From positions 3,162,001 through 3,226,000 of the forward strand of contig OZ241973.1 of the NCBI GenBank assembly GCA_965204295.1: a stretch of DNA of 64,000 bases, in the 5' to 3' direction. Numbering within the stretch: position 1 is the first letter of the stretch; each line of letters begins with the position of its first letter. This DNA comes from JAWKWH01 sp965204295 (GTDB lineage: Bacteria; Pseudomonadota; Alphaproteobacteria; Rhizobiales; Rhizobiaceae). The notes under the pieces are model-generated. The model ran no database searches and was not told the DNA's origin. It saw only the letters and a program-made list of their open reading frames with translations. The position numbers were made by a program, and so were the translations under genes. Below are positions 1-8,665 of the stretch, one piece after another.

Positions 1-599
1 TGGACCAGCTTGAACCGATACACCAGAAATACAAGTTTTATCACGGCGTCAAGCCGCTGCGCATCGACCACGTCAACTGTTTCTCGACCCATGTCGACGA
101 TGCCGTCGCGTTCTACAACGATATCGGCTTCCGCGTTACGGAGTACACCGAGGATGAGGAAACCGGCCGGTTGTGGGCGGCGTGGATGCATCGCAAGGGC
201 GGCGTCCACGACATGGCGTTTACCAACGGGCGCGGGCCACGGCTGCATCACACGGCGTTCTGGGTTGCCAATCCATTGCACATCATTGAACTGCTTGACG
301 TCATGTCGACGTCCGGATATCTGGACAATATCGAACGCGGTCCCGGCAGACACGGTATTTCGAACGCGTTTTTTCTCTATATCCGCGACCCAGACGGGAA
401 CCGCGTCGAAATCTACAGTTCCGATTATCAAACCGTCGACCCTGACCACGAACCCGTCAAATGGGATTTGAAGGATCCGCAACGCCAGACGCTGTGGGGC
501 GCGCCGGCGCCGAGATCTTGGTTTGAAGAGGGATCGGTTTTCGACGGCGTCGAAGTCGAGGAACCTGATTTGAAGGCGCAGCCCATCGTTGCGCCTTAG
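1..599 (+). CDS. hpaD: Extradiol ring-cleavage dioxygenase, homoprotocatechuate type (5' end missing)
   Basis: C-terminal ~198 residues of a vicinal-oxygen-chelate extradiol dioxygenase; the reading frame is open from base 3, so the start lies upstream of the window. Motifs match 3,4-dihydroxyphenylacetate 2,3-dioxygenase: RIDHVNCF (first metal His), LHHTAFWV (second metal His) and NRVEIYSSDY (metal Glu), in the right order and spacing for the catalytic barrel. Enzymes of this family open the ring of homoprotocatechuate using Fe(II) or Mn(II) in the cytoplasm. It is followed 28 bases later by an aromatic amino acid decarboxylase and then by the hpd locus, which fits aromatic amino acid breakdown. 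Family assignment is firm; the exact catecholic substrate is inferred. Confidence 0.85.
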   Translation, partial: DQLEPIHQKYKFYHGVKPLRIDHVNCFSTHVDDAVAFYNDIGFRVTEYTEDEETGRLWAAWMHRKGGVHDMAFTNGRGPRLHHTAFWVANPLHIIELLDVMSTSGYLDNIERGPGRHGISNAFFLYIRDPDGNRVEIYSSDYQTVDPDHEPVKWDLKDPQRQTLWGAPAPRSWFEEGSVFDGVEVEEPDLKAQPIVAP

Positions 600-627
600 G
601 CTGTGGTGACGATTGAGCAGGATCAAA

Positions 628-2043
628 ATGGATAGCGATCAATTCCGCCAATGGCTGCACCGAACTGCCGACTGGAGCGCCGACTATCGGACAGAGTTGC
701 CTGAAAAACCGGTTCGGGCGCAGACCGCCCCAGGCGAAATCGCTGCCCTGATTGCCGATTCGCCTCCCGAGTCGCCGGAAAGCTTTGAGAAAATCTTCGC
801 GGATTTCGAAGCAATTGTACCCGACGGCATGACGCATTGGCAGCATCCGCGCTTTTTCGCCTATTTCCCGTCAAATGCCGCTCCCGAATCAGTGATAGCG
901 GAAAATCTCGCCTCGGCGATGGCCGCTCAATGCATGTTATGGCAGACCTCGCCCGCGGCCACCGAAATCGAGACGAAAATGATGGATTGGCTGCGTCAGG
1001 CGATCGGCCTTTCGGAGGGTTTCTCCGGGGTTATTCAGGATTCCGCCTCATCGGCAACGCTTTGCGCGGTTTTGATCATGCGTGAACGCGCCCTTGATTG
1101 GAAGGGCAACGAGAGCGGTCTGACCGTGCAAAAGCGGCTGCGTATTTATGCTTCCGATCAGGTGCACACATCGGTCGATCGCGCAATCTGGGTCGCAGGG
1201 GTCGGTCAGGACAATCTTGTCAGGATACCGACATCCGGGCGGTTGCGTTCAATAAATGTTGAAGCGCTCGACGCGGCGATCGAGGCCGATCTGGCCGCGG
1301 GCCGCCTGCCGGCCGGCATCATTGCCTGCACCGGCGGCACCAGCACCGGATCAAGCGATGACATTGACGCTGTTTGCAAAGTTGCGGGCAGGCACGGTCT
1401 TTATGTTCATGTTGACGCCGCCTGGGCCGGCTCCGCCATGATTTGTCCCGAGTTCCGGGAATTGTGGAACGGCGTGAATGACGCCGATTCAGTCGTGTTC
1501 AACCCGCACAAATGGCTCGGCGTTCAGTTCGATTGCTCGGCCCATTTCCTGCGGAATCCCGATGATCTGGTTCGAACTCTGGCGATCCGACCGGAATATC
1601 TGAAAACGCATGGCCACGATGGGTTGATCAACTACTCGGAATGGACTGTCCCGCTCGGCCGGCGGTTCCGGGCGCTCAAAGTGTGGTTTCTCATGCGTTC
1701 CCATGGTTTGGAAAATCTGCGGGCCATGATCCGCGATCACGTCGAATGGTCGAATGCGCTTGCCGGGAGACTTCGAAAAACGTCCGGTTTCGAACTCGTG
1801 ACCGAACCGGTATTGTCTCTTTTCAGCTTCAGGCATGTTCCCGCAGGCGTGGCGGATCCGGATGCCCATAATCTCAGGCTTCTTGACGCCATTAACGATG
1901 ACGGCCGGATTTATCTGACCCAGACCAAGGTGGATGGCGCGTTCGCGATACGCTTTCAGGCCGGCTCGTTCAATTCGCGTCGCGAAGATGTGGACATGGC
2001 CTACGACGTGATCACGGAGATCGCTTCGAAAATATCGCATTAG
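628..2043 (+). CDS. PLP-dependent aromatic-L-amino-acid decarboxylase family protein
   Basis: About 471 residues, the normal length for group II PLP decarboxylases (DOPA, tyrosine, tryptophan decarboxylase type). The motif FNPHKWLGV supplies the Schiff-base lysine, HVDAAWAGSAM holds the cofactor-binding Asp, and HPRFFAYFPSNAA is the N-terminal substrate-side signature. I chose the ATG at 628 because AGGA lies 5 bases before it; a TTG at 613 in frame is the alternative. Such enzymes decarboxylate aromatic amino acids to amines. It sits between an extradiol dioxygenase and hpd, so an aromatic amino acid is the likely substrate. The stop overlaps the convergent Lrp gene by 4 bases. Which amino acid is used cannot be read from the sequence. 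Confidence 0.85.
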   Translation: MDSDQFRQWLHRTADWSADYRTELPEKPVRAQTAPGEIAALIADSPPESPESFEKIFADFEAIVPDGMTHWQHPRFFAYFPSNAAPESVIAENLASAMAAQCMLWQTSPAATEIETKMMDWLRQAIGLSEGFSGVIQDSASSATLCAVLIMRERALDWKGNESGLTVQKRLRIYASDQVHTSVDRAIWVAGVGQDNLVRIPTSGRLRSINVEALDAAIEADLAAGRLPAGIIACTGGTSTGSSDDIDAVCKVAGRHGLYVHVDAAWAGSAMICPEFRELWNGVNDADSVVFNPHKWLGVQFDCSAHFLRNPDDLVRTLAIRPEYLKTHGHDGLINYSEWTVPLGRRFRALKVWFLMRSHGLENLRAMIRDHVEWSNALAGRLRKTSGFELVTEPVLSLFSFRHVPAGVADPDAHNLRLLDAINDDGRIYLTQTKVDGAFAIRFQAGSFNSRREDVDMAYDVITEIASKISH

Positions 2044-2522
2044 GGCCGGAATCCCGGTCCGCTTGGCACCGGTATCGCGAAACTCTCCTTGATCGTATTC
2101 AGCACGATCGCCGTTTTGACCTGCCGTACCGATTCATGGGGCAGCAGCACGTCATTGACGAATTCGCTCAGCGCCTTGAGGTCGGGGGTGACGACCTTGA
2201 CGAAATAGTCCATTTCACCGGTCAGGGCATGCGCCTCCATGACTTCCGGCAAGTTCTGGATCAGTTGGGCGAATTTTCGCGCATTGTCGCTATTGTGAGT
2301 CGCAAGCGTGACCGTAATTACATTCACAAACCCGAACCCGAGTTTTTTGCGGTTCAGCACCGCTTGATAGCGATCGATGTAACCCAGTTCCTCCAGTTGG
2401 GCGCGTCTGCGCGAGCATTGAGACGGCGACAGGTTAACCCGCTCCGAAAGTTCGGCATTGGTCAGTCGTCCGTCTGCTTGCAATGCCGCAAGGATCCTGC
2501 GGTCAAATCCATCCATGCTCAT
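2040..2522 (-). CDS. Lrp/AsnC-family transcriptional regulator, likely controls hpd
   Basis: About 160 residues. The N-terminal winged HTH (MDGFDRRILAALQADGR, then LSPSQCSRRRAQLEELGYI) is followed by an RAM ligand-binding domain (GEMDYFVKVVTPDLKALSEF). The start is placed at the ATG encoding MSMDGFDRR at 2522; the longer frame upstream would encode a tail that is not part of the family. It is transcribed divergently from 4-hydroxyphenylpyruvate dioxygenase over a 131-bp shared region with repeated sequence boxes, an arrangement typical of Lrp-type control of aromatic amino acid catabolism. The target is inferred from position; the ligand is probably an aromatic amino acid or a keto acid derived from it. 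Confidence 0.9.
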   Translation of the reverse strand: MSMDGFDRRILAALQADGRLTNAELSERVNLSPSQCSRRRAQLEELGYIDRYQAVLNRKKLGFGFVNVITVTLATHNSDNARKFAQLIQNLPEVMEAHALTGEMDYFVKVVTPDLKALSEFVNDVLLPHESVRQVKTAIVLNTIKESFAIPVPSGPGFRP

Positions 2523-2653
2523 TTCTTGCGGTTTTTCTACATCATATGCGTGATCTATGTGTATCTTTGCGAAGATTGATGAAAAATGCAAGAAGTTTGC
2601 GATTCATATGCGTTATAATGCGGCAAAGAAATCCTTCGAGGGAGAAACCGGAA
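2523..2653. promoter_or_regulatory. Divergent Lrp/hpd control region with two TCATATGCGT boxes
   Basis: The decamer TCATATGCGT occurs twice in direct orientation, at 2542-2551 and 2604-2613. The second copy abuts a perfect TATAAT at 2614-2619, which has no good -35 at the usual distance. TTTGCGA is also repeated, at 2557 and 2596. A strong -10 with a poor -35 and flanking repeats suggests an activator-dependent hpd promoter, with the neighbouring Lrp protein as the obvious candidate. The repeats are seen in the sequence; their role is inference. Confidence 0.5.
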
Positions 2654-3784
2654 ATGGGTCCGTTTCCACACCACGCACCGACGGCGGAAATCACCGAACG
2701 AAACCCGGCCGGAACCGACGGTTTTGAATTTGTTGAATTCGCACATCCTGAACCGGAGGAACTGGAAGCCCTTTTTTCGCGCATGGGGTACGCACCGGTC
2801 GCCCGGCACAAGACCAAGAACATTACCGTGTGGCGGCAAGGCGACGTCAACTACATCCTGAACGCCGAAAAAGGTTCGTTTGCCGACCGGTTTGCCGAGC
2901 AACATGGCCCGTGCGCGCCATCAATGGCGTGGAGGGTGGTGAACGCACAATCGGCCTTCGATCATGCTGTTTCAAAAGGTGCGGAACCTTACCGTGGAAA
3001 CGACAAGACGCTGGACGCGCCGGCGATCGTCGGTATCGGAGGGTCGCTGCTCTATTTTGTCGACAAGTATGGAGACAGAGGCTCAATCTGCGACGAAGAG
3101 TTCGGCTGGACCGGCGAACGCGATCCGAAACCGGAGGGAGTCGGATTTTACTATCTTGATCACCTCACCCACAATGTCTTCCGCGGCAATATGGACAAGT
3201 GGTGGGATTTCTATCGCGAGAAGTTCAATTTCAGCCAGATCCATTTTTTTGAAATCGAGGGCAGGCTGACCGGCCTTGTGAGCCGCGCGATCACATCGCC
3301 GTGCGGCAAAATCCGCATTCCGCTCAACGAATCCACCGACGACAAGAGCCAAATCGAGTCCTATCTCAGAAAATACAAGGGCGAGGGCATCCAGCACATC
3401 GCGGTCGGAACCGAGGCGATTTACGACGCGACCGACAGACTCGCCGGGAACGGCCTGAAGTTCATGCCCGGCCCGCCCGGAATTTACTACCGGATGTCAA
3501 AAGACCGCGTTCGGGGCCATGAGGAACCGCTCGGTCGGATGGCCAGGCACGGCATCCTGATCGACGGCGAAGGCGTCGTCGGTGGCGGTGAAACCAAAAT
3601 CCTGCTTCAGATATTCTCCAGGACCGTGGTCGGACCGATCTTTTTCGAGTTCATCCAGCGCAAGGGTGACGAAGGATTTGGCGAAGGCAATTTCCGCGCG
3701 CTGTTCGAGTCCATCGAGCGCGAACAGATCGAAAGCGGTGAACTGTCTCCCGACGCGGCCGAACGGGTTCAAAGCCTGCAATAG
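2654..3784 (+). CDS. hpd: 4-hydroxyphenylpyruvate dioxygenase
   Basis: About 376 residues, a normal bacterial HPPD length. It converts 4-hydroxyphenylpyruvate to homogentisate in tyrosine catabolism. The three Fe(II) ligands are visible: His in YLDHLTHNV (about residue 170), His in GIQHIAV (about 250) and Glu in FFEFIQRKGDEGFGEGNF (about 330), the last also carrying the family's C-terminal signature. The start is the ATG at 2654, preceded by GAGGGAG; the frame is open further upstream but that part runs through the promoter region. Divergent from an Lrp regulator. Its 3' end overlaps the convergent carbamoyltransferase by 16 bases. Confidence 0.95.
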   Translation: MGPFPHHAPTAEITERNPAGTDGFEFVEFAHPEPEELEALFSRMGYAPVARHKTKNITVWRQGDVNYILNAEKGSFADRFAEQHGPCAPSMAWRVVNAQSAFDHAVSKGAEPYRGNDKTLDAPAIVGIGGSLLYFVDKYGDRGSICDEEFGWTGERDPKPEGVGFYYLDHLTHNVFRGNMDKWWDFYREKFNFSQIHFFEIEGRLTGLVSRAITSPCGKIRIPLNESTDDKSQIESYLRKYKGEGIQHIAVGTEAIYDATDRLAGNGLKFMPGPPGIYYRMSKDRVRGHEEPLGRMARHGILIDGEGVVGGGETKILLQIFSRTVVGPIFFEFIQRKGDEGFGEGNFRALFESIEREQIESGELSPDAAERVQSLQ

Positions 3785-5328
3785 AACTTGTCGCCCGCGA
3801 CAAACCCGTCCAGTCCGGCATCGCGGGCGTAGTCCGCCAGATCGCTCAGCCGGTTGATAAATCCCTTTCCGCTGAAATTCAGCGATGTGTTGCAAAGTAC
3901 GCCATAGCCGGTCTCTCGCTTGAAAGCCGATAACAAGTCGTACATCTTTGCATTCTGCGCCTCCGTAATGGTCTGCGCGCGCGCCGAACCATCGATATGC
4001 GTAACGGCCTTCAAGGCGTCGGTTTTGACCTTCTGGAAATACAACATGTGTGGACTTGGGCCCTGGTGGACGAACAGGCGGTCGAGTTCTTCTTCCATCA
4101 ATATCGGAGCGATGGGTCTGAAACCTTCACGCTTTTTGATCGCATTGAGGCGTGTGTGGGTTTCGGTCGTGAACGGGGCAGCAATCAGCGAACGATTGCC
4201 CAGCGCGCGGGGTCCGATTTCATATTTGTTCTGCGCCCAGGCAAATATCGCGCCGTCGGCGAGGCGCCGCGCGATATCCCCGGTTTGCATTGGAGCCGCC
4301 TGAAAGCCGGATAAATCGGCTTCATCCAGGATAAAATCTTCACCCGCATACACGCTCCAGCCGATCTTGGCCCTGCCGGTATGATGCAACATTGCGTCAA
4401 CGGCGGTCCCGATCGCCGAACCGGAATCGTTTGCGCAAGGTTGAACGAACGTGTCGGCAAACAGACCGGATTGCCGCCACATCGAATTCCAGTCGCAATT
4501 AAGACCGCAGCCGCCGGAGACGAGCAACGGCAGGCGGTCGGTCAGATTTTTTTCGGCATAGCCGTGAAAATGTTCAAAAATCTCCGCCTGAAACCGTCGT
4601 GCGAGATTGCGAAAGTCCTGATTGTCGAGCCCGATATTGAAAAACGGTGTGTCGGTGAAATCCGCCTTGCGAAGAGGCGCGTCGGCCGCATTCCAGAATA
4701 TCAGGCGGTCAATGAGCTCGCGCTCCTCCGGCGTCTCGGCTGTTTCGCTTCCGAATCCGGCAAGCGCCATCAGTTTGCCGGCATCCTCCCGCCGCGATTT
4801 GCATGCATCGACAGGATAGCCCGGATCGGCGAGACCGTATAGAAATCCATATTTGTGTCCGGGTCCGGTCATTGGCGTACCCAGACGGGTTACATTGAGA
4901 TTTTCATCGATGTGATGGAACGCGCCGATGACGCCTTCCCATATGAGCGCATAGCAGGGTTCGCCTTGCGGCCAAGGTGACATCGCATAGCCGCCGATGA
5001 TGTGAGAACGTTCGTGCGAGGACGAAAATCGCCGCATATCGCGACCTGCCAGACGCGATGGAATGTCGCTGTTTCCACCGATATCGGCGCCAAAATAACC
5101 GCTTCCGATCGGATCGGCCATCGGACGGAACGATTTCATCCAGCCCGATGTGGCGATGACGTCCGGCGGCCCTTCCACGAGAGACAGGCCATGAAACAAA
5201 AGTTCGGTTGTCAGCGGAGCATATCGGGGTCCGGAATCCTTCTCGGCCTCGATTGAAAAAACCAGCCGCCCATCGTCGATCAGAGCCACATGACCGTCAT
5301 GGCCCGGTTTGTAGGCAAAAATTCTCAT
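3769..5328 (-). CDS. NodU/CmcH-family carbamoyltransferase
   Basis: About 519 residues. The N-terminal part resembles the Kae1-like ASKHA domain of O-carbamoyltransferases: the opening FAYKPGHDGHVALIDDG, the histidine-bearing SHERSHIIGGY, and SGGCGLNCDWN. The C-terminal YrdC-like part has the hallmark GPRALGNRSLIA and KKREGFRPIAPILME. Family members transfer carbamoyl from carbamoyl phosphate to a hydroxyl on a sugar or natural product, as in Nod factor, tobramycin and cephamycin carbamoylation. It lies 20 bases downstream of UDP-glucose dehydrogenase on the same strand, so the two are probably cotranscribed and the acceptor may be a uronic-acid-containing glycan. The acceptor is inference. 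Confidence 0.85.
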   Translation of the reverse strand: MRIFAYKPGHDGHVALIDDGRLVFSIEAEKDSGPRYAPLTTELLFHGLSLVEGPPDVIATSGWMKSFRPMADPIGSGYFGADIGGNSDIPSRLAGRDMRRFSSSHERSHIIGGYAMSPWPQGEPCYALIWEGVIGAFHHIDENLNVTRLGTPMTGPGHKYGFLYGLADPGYPVDACKSRREDAGKLMALAGFGSETAETPEERELIDRLIFWNAADAPLRKADFTDTPFFNIGLDNQDFRNLARRFQAEIFEHFHGYAEKNLTDRLPLLVSGGCGLNCDWNSMWRQSGLFADTFVQPCANDSGSAIGTAVDAMLHHTGRAKIGWSVYAGEDFILDEADLSGFQAAPMQTGDIARRLADGAIFAWAQNKYEIGPRALGNRSLIAAPFTTETHTRLNAIKKREGFRPIAPILMEEELDRLFVHQGPSPHMLYFQKVKTDALKAVTHIDGSARAQTITEAQNAKMYDLLSAFKRETGYGVLCNTSLNFSGKGFINRLSDLADYARDAGLDGFVAGDKFYCRL

Positions 5329-5348
5329 ATGATGATCGGATCAGGCGC

Positions 5349-6716
5349 TTATCCGGAAACAATGCGAAGTTCCGGCCGTTCCGCCGCCGTGACCTCATTC
5401 GACGCCTCCGCAACCGAACGCCCGATGCTGATGTATTTGAAGCCGTGTTTCGCCGGTTCCTTGCGGCGGTGAACGTTACGCAGATCAATCATCAGCGGAT
5501 CGGCGACGGCGGAGTAAAGCCGATCGAGATCGAGTGCTCGCAACACGTTCCATTCCGTGGCGATCACGACCGCGTCCGCATTCTCGGCGGCCTCATAGGG
5601 ATCCTTGCACCAGGTGACTTTTTCCAGCGTTGCCTCGCCGTCACGTCTTGCCTGAGGGTCGAATGCCCGCACCGTCACGCCGACGACTTCCAGCGCCTCA
5701 ATGATCGTGAGCGCCGGCGCTTCTCGCACGTCATCGGTGTCCGGTTTGAACGTGACGCCGAGCAAGGCGACCGTTTTGCCTCGGGCGGACGAGCCGAGCG
5801 CATGGATAATGCGACCCGCCATGTCGAACTTCCGCGCCTCATTGACCTCTATGGCCGTTTCCACAAGCCGCTGCGGGGCGCCGGTATCCTTTGCGAAGGC
5901 GACCAGGGCCCTGCTGTCCTTGGGAAAGCATGATCCACCAAAACCGGGCCCCGCGCGCAGGAAACGATCGCCAATTCTCTTGTCAAGACCCATGATATCG
6001 GCGACTTCCATCACATTAGCCCCTGTCTTCTCGCACAAATCGGCAATTTCATTGATGAAGGTGACCTTCATGGCGAGGAAGGCATTCGATGCATATTTCG
6101 CCAGTTCGGCATCTTCCAGCGACGTCAAGCGAAACGGTGTGCTTTGCAGCTTCAGCGGCCGGTAGATCTGCTCGGCGACCATTCTTCCTCGTTCATCGTG
6201 AGCCCCGATAACCACGCGGTCAGGCTTCATGAAGTCCTCGACCGCCGACCCTTCACGCAGAAATTCGGGGTTGCTGACAACCGAAAATTCCAATTCGGGG
6301 CGCGTTTCCAAGATTATGTCGCGCACTTTTGATGCTGTGCCGGCGATGGCGGTGCATTTGACGATGACCACAGCCTCCTGCTTGAGGTGCGGGATGAGTT
6401 CCTTGACCGCGCCGAACAGATAACCCAGGTCGACTTGATCGCTATTTTCCGACGACGGTGTGCCAACCGCGATAAACACCACATCGGCCTCTCGTACAGA
6501 AGAGGAAATATCTGTTGTAAAATGAAGGCGTTGTGCCGAAGAGTTTACGCGCAACATTTGCTCGACGCCCGGTTCATATATCGGGCAGATGTTGTTTTTC
6601 AGATCTGTAATCTTGCTTTCGTCATTGTCGACACAAGTGACATCGAAGCCAAACTCCGAAATGCAGACACCTGTGACCAGGCCGACATAGCCGGTGCCGA
6701 TAATCGTGATTTTCAC
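5349..6716 (-). CDS. ugd: UDP-glucose 6-dehydrogenase
   Basis: About 455 residues. It oxidises UDP-glucose twice to UDP-glucuronate using NAD+. The Rossmann motif IIGTGYVG opens the protein, and GFGGSCFPKDSRAL near residue 260 carries the catalytic cysteine thiolate; PEFLREGSAVED and LLGVTFKPDTDDVREAP are further signatures. I placed the start at the GTG at 6716, because the dinucleotide fold normally begins within a few residues of the N-terminus; a longer frame reaches 6779. It is divergent from a nucleotide-sugar epimerase that would use its product and is followed by a carbamoyltransferase, pointing to surface glycan synthesis. Confidence 0.93.
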   Translation of the reverse strand: MKITIIGTGYVGLVTGVCISEFGFDVTCVDNDESKITDLKNNICPIYEPGVEQMLRVNSSAQRLHFTTDISSSVREADVVFIAVGTPSSENSDQVDLGYLFGAVKELIPHLKQEAVVIVKCTAIAGTASKVRDIILETRPELEFSVVSNPEFLREGSAVEDFMKPDRVVIGAHDERGRMVAEQIYRPLKLQSTPFRLTSLEDAELAKYASNAFLAMKVTFINEIADLCEKTGANVMEVADIMGLDKRIGDRFLRAGPGFGGSCFPKDSRALVAFAKDTGAPQRLVETAIEVNEARKFDMAGRIIHALGSSARGKTVALLGVTFKPDTDDVREAPALTIIEALEVVGVTVRAFDPQARRDGEATLEKVTWCKDPYEAAENADAVVIATEWNVLRALDLDRLYSAVADPLMIDLRNVHRRKEPAKHGFKYISIGRSVAEASNEVTAAERPELRIVSG

Positions 6717-6878
6717 TTGTCTGGATGCCCTTTCGTCAATTGCGGCCGAAACTAGCCAAGGCCGATAGTAACAGGCCACACATTTTTTTGGCAGTTCGAT
6801 GTGTAGTCAGATAGGTGCGCAAGCCCGCCTTGCCAATGGCGCCGCAATTGCTTACCGAAAATATCTCGAAATTAAGGC

Positions 6879-7916
6879 GTGGCGGCAACCTGCGATGGAT
6901 TCGTGACAGCACCGGGAAACGACAGGGTTATTGTGACCGGTGTGGCGGGGTTTATCGGCTTTCATTGCGCTTCGCATCTGCTGTCCGACGGCGCCGAAAT
7001 TGTCGGAGTGGACAACCTGAACGACTACTATGATCCCGCACTGAAGCGCGCGCGGCTCGAACGGCTCGTGAACAGACGCGGATTTGCCTTTCATCAACTG
7101 GACCTGGCGAACCGGGAAGCGACCGAAAATCTGTTTGACGCAATTTCCCCCGGCCGGGTGTTGCATTTGGCGGCGCAACCGGGAGTCCGCCATTCAATTG
7201 AACATCCGCATGCCTACAATGACGCCAACTCGACCGCGTTTTTGAATGTGCTCGAAGGGTGCCGGCACGCAAAGGCCGGACATCTGGTCTACGCCAGTTC
7301 CAGTTCGGTCTATGGCGACAATCCGCGCGCTCCCTGCAAGGTCGGCGACAATGTGGACCATCCGATCAGTCTGTATGCGGCGACCAAGCGAGCCAACGAA
7401 CTGAGCGCCCATGCCTATTGCCATCTTTACGGATTCGCGGTTACAGGCCTGCGGTATTTCACCGTTTACGGGCCCTGGGGGAGGCCTGACATGGCGGTTT
7501 TCCTGTTCACCGAAGCCATAAAGGCCGGCCGGCCGATCGATGTCTTCAACGGTGGCGACCTGAAGCGTGATTTCACTTATGTGGATGACATCGTGGAGGG
7601 CACCTGCCGCGTCCTGCTGCGGCCTCAGGCGGAAGGACGCGAAGACAACGGCGCCGGCGGGAATTTACCCTACCGGCTATACAATATCGGCAACAACCGG
7701 CCGGAGGTGGTTGGCAGGCTCATAGGAACGCTGGAGGAACTGATCGGCCGCGATGCGGTGCGCAACAATATGAGCATGCAGCCCGGCGATGTTTACCGGA
7801 CATATGCCGACACGGCGCCGCTGGAGCGCGATTTCGGGTTCAAGCCATCCACATCGTTGCGGGATGGATTGAGGCGATTTGTCGAATGGCACAATTCGTA
7901 TCGGCGCGATGGTTGA
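6879..7916 (+). CDS. NAD-dependent nucleotide-sugar epimerase, UDP-glucuronate 4-epimerase-like
   Basis: About 345 residues of the extended short-chain dehydrogenase fold. VIVTGVAGFIGFH is the NAD-binding glycine motif; the SSSSVYGDN stretch and SLYAATKRANE provide the Ser and the Tyr-x3-Lys catalytic residues; LRYFTVYGPWGRPDMA is typical of UDP-glucuronate/UDP-galacturonate epimerases. The start is either the GTG at 6879 or the GTG at 6903, the latter placing the NAD motif closer to the N-terminus. Divergent from UDP-glucose dehydrogenase, whose product UDP-glucuronate is the natural substrate of this subfamily. Its last codons overlap the next gene by 8 bases. Confidence 0.88.
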   Translation: MAATCDGFVTAPGNDRVIVTGVAGFIGFHCASHLLSDGAEIVGVDNLNDYYDPALKRARLERLVNRRGFAFHQLDLANREATENLFDAISPGRVLHLAAQPGVRHSIEHPHAYNDANSTAFLNVLEGCRHAKAGHLVYASSSSVYGDNPRAPCKVGDNVDHPISLYAATKRANELSAHAYCHLYGFAVTGLRYFTVYGPWGRPDMAVFLFTEAIKAGRPIDVFNGGDLKRDFTYVDDIVEGTCRVLLRPQAEGREDNGAGGNLPYRLYNIGNNRPEVVGRLIGTLEELIGRDAVRNNMSMQPGDVYRTYADTAPLERDFGFKPSTSLRDGLRRFVEWHNSYRRDG

Positions 7917-8535
7917 ATCCGTTCGGCTGAAACATCCGGTTTATCTGGTGCGGCACGGTCGCACCGCGCTGAACGCCGCCGGACGTTTTCAGGGCCGCAT
8001 TGACGAGCCGCTGGACGATATCGGTCACGAACAATCCAGAGTTCTTGCCCGAAAAGTCTCGTATGCGCTGCCGGAAAACGAAATTGTCGAATTGACGTTG
8101 TTCAGTTCGCCGCTTCGCCGAGCGCGGGAGACCGCGGCCGTAATCGCTTCGGAAATCGGTCGTTCCCGGCAAAATGTCTCGGTGTCGGATCAGATAGCGG
8201 AAATGAGTTTCGGTTGCTGGGAAGGTCTGACCACCGCGCAGGTCAAGGAAAAATATCCGCTTGAGAGAAAGCGGCGAAAAGCGAACCGGTGGGATTTCGC
8301 GCCGGCAGGCGGCGAATCCTATGCCGAACTCGCGGCGCGGGCGGAACAATGGCTTCGCGGCCTTGGCGGGCCGGTTTTGGCGATCACTCATCTTGGGGTT
8401 ATGCGGGTTGCCGCCGTTGTCGCCGGGGGGCGTGAGAGGGGGGACGCATTGAAGCTCCTGCCGGAGCCTGACGAAATATGGCGTTTCGACGAAGGCGGGC
8501 CGATCCGTATCCGGAGCAGACGCCGACCGGGCTGA
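7909..8535 (+). CDS. Histidine phosphatase family protein (phosphoglycerate-mutase-like)
   Basis: About 208 residues. YLVRHGRTALNAAGRFQG near the N-terminus contains the catalytic RHG motif with the phosphohistidine; SSPLRRARETA and LAITHLGVMR near the end supply the second arginine and the second histidine of the fold. The start is the ATG at 7909, overlapping the epimerase stop by 8 bases, so the two are translationally coupled. Members of this superfamily are phosphomonoesterases with diverse substrates (sugar phosphates, cofactors). The pairing with an epimerase suggests a sugar phosphate, but that is inference. Confidence 0.85.
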   Translation: MVESVRLKHPVYLVRHGRTALNAAGRFQGRIDEPLDDIGHEQSRVLARKVSYALPENEIVELTLFSSPLRRARETAAVIASEIGRSRQNVSVSDQIAEMSFGCWEGLTTAQVKEKYPLERKRRKANRWDFAPAGGESYAELAARAEQWLRGLGGPVLAITHLGVMRVAAVVAGGRERGDALKLLPEPDEIWRFDEGGPIRIRSRRRPG

Positions 8536-8665
8536 GCCGTTCCGACCGGCGGTTTCTCCCGCATCGCCGGATATACGGATTATTGAGGGCATCGTGCGCC
8601 CGCGGGTTTTCACAAATGCCAAATTGGCGCTTGCAACAAACCGTAAAACCGGATTTTGTGTGCAA

